64,000 bases of DNA from Sphagnum magellanicum. Lineage: Eukaryota > Streptophyta > Sphagnopsida > Sphagnales > Sphagnaceae. A program made the translations under genes and the position numbers. Where the stretch lies: assembly GCA_021904315.1 (NCBI GenBank), contig CM038926.1, positions 3,396,390 to 3,460,389 of the forward strand, written 5' to 3'. Below are positions 36,430 to 46,829 of the stretch, one piece after another; within the stretch, counting starts at the first letter, position 1, and the number at the start of each line of letters is the position of its first letter. The notes beneath the pieces are model-generated. The model was not told the DNA's origin, made no database searches, and worked only from the letters and a program-made list of their open reading frames with translations.

Positions 36430-37169
36430 TAGAGAAGAAAAAGGCCGATACACAAGAATGTGTTAAAAAGTGTAGACAACGGGCATTTGCTATACATGCA
36501 ACTATTATAAGGGAAAATCTTCAAGTAAATAAGGAATTTGACAATTCTTTAGGAATTTCAACCCCTAACTCTCTTGATTCACATGCCAAGCAGTCACAAA
36601 AAATCACAATTGATGTATCTTGAAAAGTTACAATGTTTATTATTGAACAAGTGAAGAATCTAAAGAGCAAAGTTTAACAAGTTGTAATCGAGAAGTTCAT
36701 TTCTCATCCACTTGTTAAAAACATTGTTCTTGATTATCTTAGCAATTTGAATGTTGTGCAACATAACCATGAAGTGATGTCTAGTTTAAATTTTGGTATT
36801 ATGAGTCACATGACTAGTCAAAAGCCCTCTAAAGTTGTGGTTGCCAAAAATGTGTTTGCATGCTCGCATCAAACCAATCAAGAGGTTGTAATGCTAGTCA
36901 AGTTGCAAAGGCCTTGGGTGTTGATAGGTGTAATATTAAGAAGGCCATGCCAAAAAGGCGTTTTCAACTAAACACAAAGAAAGATGTTTTTTGGATTGGT
37001 CAAAGGCAAACAAGAAGGTCTAATTCCCTGTTGCAAACATTCAAAGAACTGGTTATACAATGGTGGACAAATGAACCTACAATCTCTCATGTTGAGGACA
37101 TTGTAAGACAATGCATTGGTATTAAATTGGATGAGAAGCACAGTTGCCATTATCTTCAAAGTTTTGCAG
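36430..37169 (+). pseudogene. HGK/DGC family member II, N-terminal exon-like block
   Basis: It reads KKKKADTQECVKKCRQRAFA, ENLQVNKEFDNSLGIS, VIEKFISHPLVKNIVLDYLS, then SRGCNASQVAKALGVDRCNI, KKDVFWIGQRQTRRSNSLL and VIQWWTNEPTISHVEDIV. The SQVAKALGVDRCNIKKA part looks like a helix-turn-helix. The block aligns with member I at 22661-23290 and ends at a GT (37170) close to the place where member I has GTGAGT. A DNA-binding role is plausible. Stops and a frame change show decay. Confidence 0.72.
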
Positions 37170-37404
37170 GTGCATTTCAATTCAAAAATTTTATGTTTAT
37201 CCCTTTAGCCATTATGTAATTAATCAATTTAGAAAATCATTGAACAAAATTTGTTTAGATTACTAGCACTTTTTTAAAGTGGTGAATTTGAATGTTCTAT
37301 TCATTGTAACCGTGGGCTTGGGAATGTATCTAACCTTATGGAAAAGGACAACTGATTATTGTTGTTTTCAAAATGAGAAAGGTTTGCTATAATGTATATG
37401 TCAA

Positions 37405-37960
37405 TTTTGGTTAAGTGCTTAGGTCTATTTTAGTCTTAATATAAGTGGACTTGTGGTGTTGGTGTGCTAACTAATATGGGGTTGGAATGCTTGGGTGTGT
37501 TTCGGTCCTAATATATGTGGACTTGTGGTGTTGGTGTGCTTACTAATAGGGGCAAGAGTTCTTGGGTGTGCTTTGGTCCTAATATAAATGGGCACTCATG
37601 ATAACTATACAACAAAACTCGACTAGACCCCATGCTATGGTTCCCTACGGTCTATTTATGCTACAAGCTTGTGTTGTTGGTGTGCTAACTAATAGGGGCA
37701 AGAGTGCTTGGGTGTGTTTTGGTTTAAATATAAATGGACTTATGTTGTTGGTGTGCTAACTAATAGGGGTAGGAATGCTTGGGTGTGCTAAATAGTCCTC
37801 CCATAAGTGGGCTCAAGGTGCTTGTGTGTTTATTGGTAGGAGTAGGAGTGCTTGGGACCTTCTGTAAGTGGGCTTAAGGTGTTGGTGTGCTTATTGATAA
37901 AGGTAGGGGTGCTTATGTGTGTTTTGGTCCTTTTGTAAATGAACATGGGGTGTTTGTGTG
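37405..37960. repeat. ~71-bp tandem repeat, about six degenerate copies
   Basis: Units have GTGTTGGTGTGCTAACTAAT, then GGGCAAGAGTGCTTGGGTGT, then GTCCTAATATAAGTGGAC. The first two starts are about 71 bp apart (37455, 37526). One interval near 37.60-37.67 kb is occupied by unrelated sequence. Later units are more diverged. Confidence 0.8.
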
Positions 37961-38689
37961 TCATTGACACACATGCAAGAATGCTTGTGTTTTTTTTGAA
38001 ATGAACGTTTAGGTTGGTCATGAAAATTTGTCCTTTGAATGGTATGTCCTTTTTAAACTAGTTAGGGGTGTTAGGTTATTATGATTTTGGACTCTTAGTG
38101 CTTGAGTCCTTGGATAAGTGGACTTCAAGGGTACTAATTTCCTAGTTCTAATAGGTGGGATGCTTTCGTCTTATCTATGAAGGAACATGAAAGGTTGCCA
38201 AGGTATTGTTGTCTTTAATGAAATGGGAAATATAATGTTTTGTCCTTTTAGAAATGGATGGGGTGCTAAATTGCTTGTGACAATATGGTTGAAATACTTT
38301 TGCATGTCGTTGAATGACTAGATCAACATACATGTGTGTCATTTGTTTTGTAAATTTTGCTTCTTTGCCATTTTTTTTTAATATGTCCTTTGTATCATAG
38401 AACTTGGTTCTTTAGATCTATAAAAATCCATGAAATTGAATTTTAAGGATCAATTTTGTCAATCTTGATCAACACCCATATGCCATGTTTTTTCCTTGAC
38501 ATATCCAACAGAGGTTAATTTTGTTTTGAATGTTGTTACATCAATTTGGTTAATGGCCAATCCAATTAAGTCTCTACATCTTCCTATTTTCTTCAATTTA
38601 TGGACCAAGGACTGCCCATTCTAATTTTCATCTTAATTTTTTCAACTATGATTTCTGTTTTTGCCCTTTTAGGAGTTGCGCCTTTGTTT

Positions 38690-40060
38690 GCTAGTAAATC
38701 CATGTTGAGCTTCTTGCAAGAAAATTGCAACAAGGCTATTATGCCATAGATTAGTTATTTCTTTTCTTTTAAAATTGTGACTTTCCTTTTTGTCACTTGC
38801 TTTGAATTAGTTTGCAATTGTTTCCATAGTTGAAGCTTTGTGGCTTGTTGTTGTGCCCATGTTCCTTTTAATTTTCAATTTGTATGTCATCTATTTTGTA
38901 GATCTTATCGCTTTGCTTGGATCCATGAGTTTGAATTCCCAGGATCAAACAAAATTCAATATTAAATACCTATTTTTGTGTCTTCTTCCAACTATGGCTT
39001 TGATTTGAAAATGGTGCTCCTTCAAAGGCACACGGGTTAAGTTTTTTCATCTTGTTGTTCTCTACATATATGTTGGGATATACTTTTTATTTATTTTATT
39101 TACTTTCGTTAAAATCATGCTTTGCATTTCTTTCCATTATGTGAGTTGTGGATTTCTTTGTCAACAAATCCATGCTAAGATTTAATCCAACATAGCTTGT
39201 TGCGCCATGGATTTATTCTAATCCTTTTTCTTCTTTCAAATTTGTGACTCTCGTTTCTACCCCTTTCTTTGAAATCGTAATTAATTCCATAATAAAATAT
39301 TTTGTGGTTGCTTTGTTGTGCATGTGGTCCTTTTTTATTATCAAATTGTGTGATCTAATTTGTAGATCTTGTTGTGCCCATGGATTGGTCAACTTCTTAC
39401 TTTAATGTGCAGATTTTGTTGCTACCACTTGCTTTGTTTACAACATAACTATTGTCAAATGCCCATGTGGTCTTGTTTTGTTATCAAATTACGTGTCATT
39501 GACAAAATACATATATTGCTTTTGATATGCAGATTTCATGAGACTATTTTTCCATTATTTTACACAATACAGTAGAATGTCATTTCTTTGAATTTTTTTT
39601 TTTAACCACACATCATTTTTATTGCCATGTACTTACTTCTATTGGTGACAAATTATCCATGTGATGAAATTTTTTTGCAACAATTATGTGTTGACATCAA
39701 TCTTATTATGACCATGGATTGGTCAACTTCTTGTTCAAATGTGTTCATTTTGTTGTTATCAAGTGCCCATGGTCTTGTTATGTTTTCAAATTATCTGATT
39801 GACAACTTGTACATATATTACTTTTGATTTCTAGATTTCATGAGATTGTTTTTCCAATTTTGTACATAGTAGTTCATGGACTATCATTTCTTAGATTTTT
39901 TTTTTAATAGTTCACACAATTTGTGTTGCCACTAGCTTCTATTGTAACACAATTATTGTTGTTCATTTTGATGCTTCCATTTTTTTTGTTTAATTTGGAA
40001 CATGGCTACTATCAAGTGCCCACGGTCTTCTTCTATTTTTAAGTTGTGTGTCATTAACAA
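38690..40060. repeat. Nested diverged duplications (~460 and ~334 bp)
   Basis: CATGGATTGGTCAACTTCTT at 39379 recurs at 39713. CAAATGCCCATGTGGTC near 39459 recurs as CAAGTGCCCATGGTC near 39760 and CAAGTGCCCACGGTC near 40013. At a larger scale, GCCATAGATTAGTTATTTCTTTTC near 38745 recurs about 460 bp later as GCCATGGATTTATTC, followed by TTGTGACTCTCG. These are layered tandem duplications within the intron-like interval. Confidence 0.7.
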
Positions 40061-40279
40061 TTGATACCTAACACGTTTGATCTACATAATTTAACATTTT
40101 TTTTTCCATTGTTTTACACATAATGTTAATGTTGAATCAATGTGTTTAGGCGCAAATTATGTTGCATTTATGTGTTGTAAAGTGATGGGTTGCCTCTAAT
40201 GTCCAATCAAAATGGTTAGATTGTTTGTTAGGACTTTAAATATTGTTTTCCAAACTAACCATTATTTGTTTTTTGGTAG

Positions 40280-42140
40280 TCAGAGTTTTGAACTGCCTTC
40301 AAGGCCAACGATCCATAGGTTCCTATGATGTTTACATTGTTTCAAGCATTGAAGCCTTAGTTTGTACATCAATTGAAAGCTTGGAATACATGTTGTTGTC
40401 AATATCTTATGGAGTTGAGGGAGTTGTTGTTTGGAATAAATGAGATGCAAATTGTAGGAAAGGGCATTCACACAAATTGTACATGTAGATGTGGTGAAGT
40501 TTGCAATGCCCAACAAATAACAACAGTAACAACATATATGTGTATTGCTAATTCTTCTATCTTTTCTGGCTTCACTACTTTGTGGACGTCAATTGTTTGT
40601 CCAAAGTTTGAAATGTCATTATGGCATGCTAGACCATGCTTATTGGGTGAATGCCAAAATTATGGGATTAATACCTTGAGAATTTGCTTAGAGGAAGTTC
40701 GGTCTCAAAGCTTGATTTCATGGAGAAGTATAGGGTATGAGGTTGTGGGTCATACAAAAGATGGCAAGGAGAAGGCCTTAAAATTAAAGTATCACGAAAC
40801 CCCACCATCAAACCTCATAAATTATCTGAAACCATGCTTGAAGGAGTTTGTGTTCCATAATTACATGGCTAGATGGTGGGATACACAATTCTGATAATTA
40901 TTGAGTAATGTGTTTGTTGACATGGTGGTCTCCTACATTGACTTTTCTCATAACTACACAATGAAAATATAAAATGAAATTCAAAATATGCAGTAGCATA
41001 ACTTCCAAGTTAGCATATTGGTGCACATTACTCATCGTCGAAATCCAAAATATGACATACTAGATTCAAATTCATTACCTCTTCTTAAGGAAGTTCATTA
41101 TTATGTGTTTGATGACACAAGCCATGATTCCTTATTTATGCAACATGGATTCATGTTATATTGGGAGTTTCTACAAACGAGAAGATGTTTCCCAAGCCAA
41201 CACATGGTGTGGAATGATGGTTGCTCAAGGTAATTCAAAAGTGCAAGAACATGGTACTTTGTCTCTCTTTACCTAAGTTTGACCACATGTTTTGCCTTAC
41301 CAACTGGTTGCTAGATGATATGGAACTTTTTTACAACCGACCATGGCAAGGGTGAAATGGATGGTGCAGGAACATTATTCAAGCATGAGGTCAAAAAGGA
41401 ACAACTCAAGCCTAGGGGGCAAAAGATATAAAATGTTGTTGATGTTGTGGCATTTTTGAAAGCAAAATCAAACAAGTATCATGTTGCCCACCTTGGGGCC
41501 AGGCGACATGAAGTGAAAATTGGCAATGTTAATAGGTCTAGGCCTTTTGATTGTGAAATAATGAAGGGGAGTCGAAAATTGCACCATGTTCAATCTGTTT
41601 CAAATAAAAATCCTACCCTTGGCCAATTTCAACAATTGTTTTGCCTATGCATGCATTGTATTGATTGCAACTTGGAATCTTTATGTGCCCATAGAGATCA
41701 TGTTCTTGAATGGACCTTAACTAGATTGAAGCCCAAAAACCCATTAAAAGTTAGCGAAATGATCTATGAGAGTGACAAGGAAATAAAGGCTAGCATAGGA
41801 GGTGAATGGATAGCTGACAATCTACACCTAGGTGACAATATTACAGTGCCTACTTCGAGAGCCATTTTGGCTTATGCTGGTGCACAAGGGTGTTCACACT
41901 ATTTCTAAATCTTTTGAAGATGATGATATGAATGAGTGGACCACACGAGATGTTCTGGTTAAAGGATATTAGTATGAGAGATTACAACTTGGCAGTTGAT
42001 CATATCAATTATGAAATGATAAACCACTAGCTTATGTTGTTTCACATTTGGTTTTAGATTCAATATGTCTCCTATTATTCATTATGTAAAGGGGAGGTAC
42101 GTTACATATGAACTCATTAATGAAGTGGCAAAAGTGATTG
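40280..42140 (+). pseudogene. HGK/DGC family member II, core and C-terminal block
   Basis: In order: FQALKP, WNTCCCQYLMELRELLFGIN (C-C-C at 40391-40399), CTCRCGEVCN, ISWRSIGYEVVGHTKDGKE, ALKLKYHETPPSNLINYL, FVFHNYMARWWDTQF, VHITHRRNP, KEVHYYVFDDTSHDSLFMQH, MVWNDGCS (Asp at 41216-41218), WYFVSLY, IWNFFTTDHGKGEMDGAG (HGK...DGAG at 41342-41371), KHEVKKEQLKP, YHVAHLGARRHE, FDCEIMKGSRKLHHV, CLCMHCIDCN, WIADNLHLGDN and VHTISKSFEDDD. The Cys clusters suggest zinc binding. The N/S-D-G-C...Q-F-K and H-G-K-G-x-x-D-G-A-G motifs look catalytic. This is a pseudogene with several stops and frame changes but is the most complete copy here. It could be a transposase or a domesticated derivative. Confidence 0.82.
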
Positions 42141-42254
42141 TGGAGGCATTAGAAGTAGTTAATTTGTTGGATTGAACTACTACATATACCTACATGTATA
42201 TGTAATGTAATTCAATTATTGTCCCTTGATCTCTAGTGAGGATCTTGGGTGTTT

Positions 42255-42745
42255 CATGGCACTATGAAAAAATGGGGTCTTTTATAACTACCTTTGCAAT
42301 TTAGTTTTTGAGTTGCAATGGACACTTGTAACTGATCCTATTTTTATAGTGTGAGTGCTAATGACAAGTTGCACTAGTTACAAGAGTTGCAACTCACTAT
42401 ATATATGGTTGAATACTTGTGTAACTATGTGTAATTTAATTGCAACTCACATTGAGCGATTCACTTTCAACTAATGTACAACCCATATGCGACTAAGCTC
42501 ATGATGTCACGTTGATGTGGCTTTTCATCCAAATTAGCATGATGAACTTTGTCAATTTCCTTTGCAACTTACTTGCAACTCAAGATTCATTCAATACACA
42601 CTACTAGTGTAATTAATGTACAAAAAATCTACAACTTTTAAATATTTCTTTTGATTCTAATGTGTAACTAGTGTCCAACTAAAAATACATTGTTTGCAAC
42701 TAAAATTGGATGCATTCGCAACATAACGTTTTCATTGGTGTTATT
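42255..42745. mobile_element. Possible CACTA-like relic
   Basis: It starts CACTATGAAAAAATGG (42260) and ends near CGTTTTCATTGGTG, whose reverse complement is CACCAATGAAAACG, so the ends are weakly inverted. Inside are many TTGCAACT / GAGTTGCAA motifs like the subterminal zones of the element at 13926-16417. No 3-bp duplication could be read, so the boundaries are uncertain. Confidence 0.4.
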
Positions 42746-42749
42746 TTTT

Positions 42750-44340
42750 GTAATCTATGGTTTAATCAAATGTTGAAGCTTCATTGTTTTCAAATTTTGA
42801 TGGTTCAAAAAATAGCTTTGAAATTTAGGTTTTTATGGCTAAAAAATAAAGTAGAGATTAATTTGTTTGAAAAATCTTCATAACTTCAAAATCGCAGAAG
42901 CCTCAAATTTGATTTCTTGGCTGGATTTTTTATTAAACAATTTGTGAACATAATGTACTTTAACTAGGACTATTTTGGTAGTGGCATATACCCAAAAATA
43001 TCTTGTGAATTGAATTGTACATCTAAAGGCTTCTCTTGTAATTTATTATTTCTAGGTGTGAAACAAAATCCTCAAGGTCTATCTTGCAAAATTTTTGACA
43101 AACGCTCTTAACTAGAGTTTGCAAGTATTGAAATGATTAGATTGCCTCATGTTCATTTCAATATTTTAATGATTGCGAAGCTAGGGGTTATCAATAGTCA
43201 GTTTTACAAATTTTTGAAACTTTGTAGTTGTAAGAAATTTTTTGTCTTCTAGATGGTCAGTCTTATTATATTTCTAAACGGAAAAGGCTACCCTTTAAAA
43301 GTTCTTCTAAAAAGAACTAGAGGGTTGCTTCTTAAATAAGAATTCATGTTTGGAATTTCTACTTTTGGCATCTTCAAAACAATTTTGCTTCGGATCTTGT
43401 AAGTGGGGAACTTTTTATAAGGCCAATTGTTCTTAGTCTTTCCATGTTTATCTTATCCTTTAGTTTTTCTTTTCCCTTTCTGTCTAGGTTTGTTGTTAGC
43501 TAGTAGTATGGTTGAGTCTTCCCATTGCTTCTGAAATTGTAGCAAAAACTCAGTTTGTAGGTTGGTGCTTGTCATCAACCTTTACCCGTTGTAGGGAGTT
43601 GATGCAGTTAGTGGGGAAGTTGTGGTAGTTAAGTCACTATCGTACATATTATTGTTGATGGTCCTCGAACAAGTGTGAAACTGGTATTTTTGTTCATATT
43701 GACGTGTGTTTTTTTGTTTATGTTTTCATTTGTTTGGTTCTTTATGTGGCTTCCCAAGGAAGAGTTAACCTCGTTGTTTTTTCTTCATCATTAGTATGGA
43801 AATTTCTCTATGTTTATGAAAGATATTATGTTTTTGGTATTGATGTTGGGATGCTTTACAATTGTATAAAATTATGAACAATTTTATTAAGGGAATGTTC
43901 CTTTGTTCATCCCCATTTAATGTTTTTTTTTGTAAGTAGAGATCTTGATATATCTACCTTAGTTCCTTTTCATATGGATGGTTTAAATGTCTTTTCCATT
44001 TTAAACCCATTGCAAACTATACAATATTTTTTTTCTTGTCGATGTTTCCTCAATGAATCTATTTTAGATGGATTTGACACTACCTTTGGTATCCTTATTT
44101 TGTTGTCATATTGAACATGCTACAATATAATAAATATTTGTTTTGTGACATTTGCCATCCTTTCTAGTAGTTTTGATTATTTGACCATAGAAGACAATGC
44201 AGGGCAATTGGTTCTCCAATTTGTATAATACTTTAATGTATGACCTGGATGTTCCTTGCGTGGTATTATGATTACAATTAGCTAGAAATTGTGTAATGAA
44301 GTTGTTATCCATGCTTATAGACATCGATTGGAAAAATGTG
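42750..44340. other. Spacer with dispersed repeat, nothing assigned
   Basis: The part at 43.50-43.69 kb is a diverged copy of the sequence at 25.94-26.11 kb. The rest is T-rich sequence without a recognised frame. It precedes the Ptta-like relic and may include its 5' region. Confidence 0.4.
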
Positions 44341-44439
44341 TTGGATGATGCAATGCGAGGGCTAGCACCCCGCCTTTTAAACCTAGCAGTGGTGAAGGTT
44401 AGTCAGCATAACCTAATAGACATGGTAGAACTTTGAAAT

Positions 44440-44754
44440 CAAATGGACGCCAATTTTGAATACCTAAACCATGAACTTATTGTAAGAGGTTTTAGGGATT
44501 GTGTGAGGCACTTTATGAAAGGGGAGAGCTATCATTTGAAGAAGTTGTATGCCAAAGGAGGGCAATGGGAGTATCCTATTGGAGTAAAACGAGATGAATG
44601 GAATGCATTTGTTCAGTATTGGCAAGGACATGAAACACATAAGAAGGCTAACATCATGTCAAGTGCAAGAGGTGTAGTACATACTGAAAACACTTATGGA
44701 TGTGGTGGGAAGGTAGGTGCAAAAAATAAGCTAGTAAGTATTATGTTTATATAG
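44440..44754 (+). pseudogene. Ptta/En/Spm plant transposase (PF03004-like) relic
   Basis: The frame reads VRGFRDCVRHFMKGESYHLK, KRDEWNAFVQYWQGHETHKK and ANIMSSARGVVHTENTYGCGG. This follows the pattern of plant transposase_24/Ptta domains: a W-x-x-x-V/F-x-Y-W core, then K-x-x-x-N/M-x-x-x-R and a H-T-x-G-x-x-x segment. Such proteins are encoded by CACTA elements alongside TNP2. The downstream part (44.85-45.26 kb) has Ser/Leu-rich helical frames that may be its C-terminus. It is not continuous with the TNP2 copy at 53.5-58 kb, which lies on the other strand. Confidence 0.6.
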
Positions 44755-45299
44755 TTAAAAGATAGTAAACATGTGGTGGGACAACATTTGTGATAAGTTT
44801 TGACACATTTTTTGTACATTATATGTACAACCATAATCAGACAAGTAATCTCAAAGTTAGCACATGGTAGAAAAGTATCAATCGGAGGAGCCCAGAAATA
44901 TTAGAGATGGTAGTTGCAAGCATGGACTCTATTAGCAAATCTGTGAGTGCACTGGCGTTTCTTGGCCATGGGTTGGTTAATGTTGCATAATAGATGAGGT
45001 CTATAAGTTTAAATTGTTGCTAACTCTCTCTAGAAACAATGTTGGGCACTTGGTGGTCATGTGGGTAAGGGTCACAATTAGTTCAGTTGTCCTATCGAAT
45101 CATGCCTTGGAAAGCAAGTTACTATTAGTGAGTGGGGAGGTTGCAAAGGTGTTAGAAGCTTGCAATGAAAATGCAAAGGGCATTGATAAGCTTAGTGACA
45201 CCATGATAAGCTTCACGAAGCAATTGTTAGGACACCTTGAAGAGGGGCTATGGGGGGTACACTAGGCCTTGGAATTGCTAGCTCTATTATTGTTTCAAT

Positions 45300-46660
45300 A
45301 GATAGTCACAATCATCAATCCACCCAATCCAAGGTATGCATTCAATGATTCCATAATGGTGCCAATTGTGTCTATGTAAGGTGGGTTAATTATTATTTTT
45401 GTATGTGCAAATGAATAAAGTATCCAATAATGAAGGTGGATGTTCCAGCCATTGTGAGGTAGAAAAAAACTCAGTATGTAATCAACATAGTATGACCTAT
45501 AACTGAAAAGGGTTTTGGGCTTGGGTGGAATGGCGAACATGTTGGGGGGTTGGTGTGATAGAGTGCTAAGAAAAGGAAAATTGTGCCTTTGATGGGTGTA
45601 ACCATTAGGCAATGTTCTGGTGCCCCAAAACAGGTGCCTACAACAAGAGGGTCAGGATGGCAATAGGTGCATCCCCGCCCCCCCCCCCCCCCCCCCCCCC
45701 ACCCCCTCAAAACCCCTTGTAGGAAATTAGTTGAAGCCTTACATTTCCTACTTTGAAGTGGTATGCCTTTGAAGATTAGTTCATGTTTGCCATTAGTTTG
45801 ATTTTTTTCTTGGTTGTGTTTAATTAAAAGTTGGGAATATAATTTTGTTGTGTAATCTTGAGATCAAAGGAGAGATTGTTGGGAAAGGTTGCATATTAGG
45901 TATTAGGGGAGATGGATGTGTCCACCATGGGAAGCTTGTTGGAGAATCATGGTTTCGAGTGCAACTTGGAAATTTTTTGCCAAGCAAGGGGGGCATTCCA
46001 TTGCAAGTGCCTAATCTAAATGTGACCCATCGTAATCAGAGCTAAAAGATGTAGAGGTAGTAACATGGTTGTGGAATGTTATTTCCTATAAAGGTGTGAT
46101 TGAATTCAACATGCATGTTTAAGTGTATGGCAATGTTGTATGGAAAAGTAGTAGTTGTAGCATGACTGCCCAATATGTGCCTAGAGCAATAGGAAGCATT
46201 TTGGATTATGTTGACAATGCCTTGATGTGTGTAGACACAAGTTGCGAATATATTTATTTTGTGATGTAAACAATTTGCAAATGTTTTATTTTTGGTGATG
46301 GAGGATTGATCATCTTTTACAAATGATTAAGGACAACAATTTGATACATCAAATTGACATTTGAATGCAAATGATAAAATTTGCCAAATGTATGGCATTG
46401 TTGGGTTGGGTTATATGTTAAACACTACTATAATTCCTAGTTTTTTTACTATAAATTTTGGTAAAAAAAAACCCATTTTGGACAGGCGTAAAAAAAACCT
46501 CTCAATCATTTTAGACAAGTCGTTTTGAACTCGTCCATTGTGACTAGGCCATGTACTTTGTGACCAAGCCTAGGTTGGCATTTTTTACTATTATTTTTTA
46601 CTATACATTTTGACTGGTCAATACAATAGTCAAATGATTTTTTGACTAGTCAAACACCAT
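45300..46660. other. Spacer, nothing recognised
   Basis: It contains a long poly-C run and short frames without motifs. A CACTACTATAATTCC string at 46423 could be a CACTA end, but no partner end was found. Confidence 0.35.
45678..45700. repeat. Poly-C homopolymer (~23 nt)
   Basis: An uninterrupted C run is followed by A and five more C. It is striking in A+T-rich DNA. Long C/G runs can form i-motif or G-quadruplex structures and are also prone to sequencing and assembly error, so its exact length is unsure. Confidence 0.85.
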
Positions 46661-46680
46661 TTTTATTCAGCAAATGCCAT

Positions 46681-46827
46681 GTGGCATTTAAATAGTGGCC
46701 ACCCAAGTTAAGCCACGTGACATTTAAATAATGGTCACCTAGGCTATGACACATGGCATTTAAACATGGGCCATCTAATCAAGCTATGTCACGTGGCATT
46801 TAAACATTGGCCACTAGGTTATGTCAT
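46681..46827. repeat. 35-40-bp tandem repeat, four units
   Basis: Units start at 46681, 46717, 46753 and 46793 with GTGGCATTTAAATAGTGGCC or variants and end in GCCAC / GACAC / GTCAC. Each unit has CATTTAAA and a CCAC/GTGG pair, so the array is also weakly palindromic. Confidence 0.85.
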
Positions 46828-46829
46828 GT

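Larger units (their letters stand above)
37170..40279 (+). other. Intron-like 3.1-kb interval of HGK member II
   Basis: Similarity to the HGK family stops at a GT near 37170 and resumes just after TTTTTTGGTAG (40269-40279), a T-rich tract ending in AG. Member I has a consensus donor at the corresponding position, which supports an ancestral intron here. The interval is filled by tandem repeats (71-bp units near 37.4-37.95 kb, larger duplications at 38.7-40.05 kb) and has no coding signature. Confidence 0.6.

Noticed and set aside
45471-45710. Frame starting with a glycine-rich run
   Set aside because: The glycines are the poly-C homopolymer read on the other strand.
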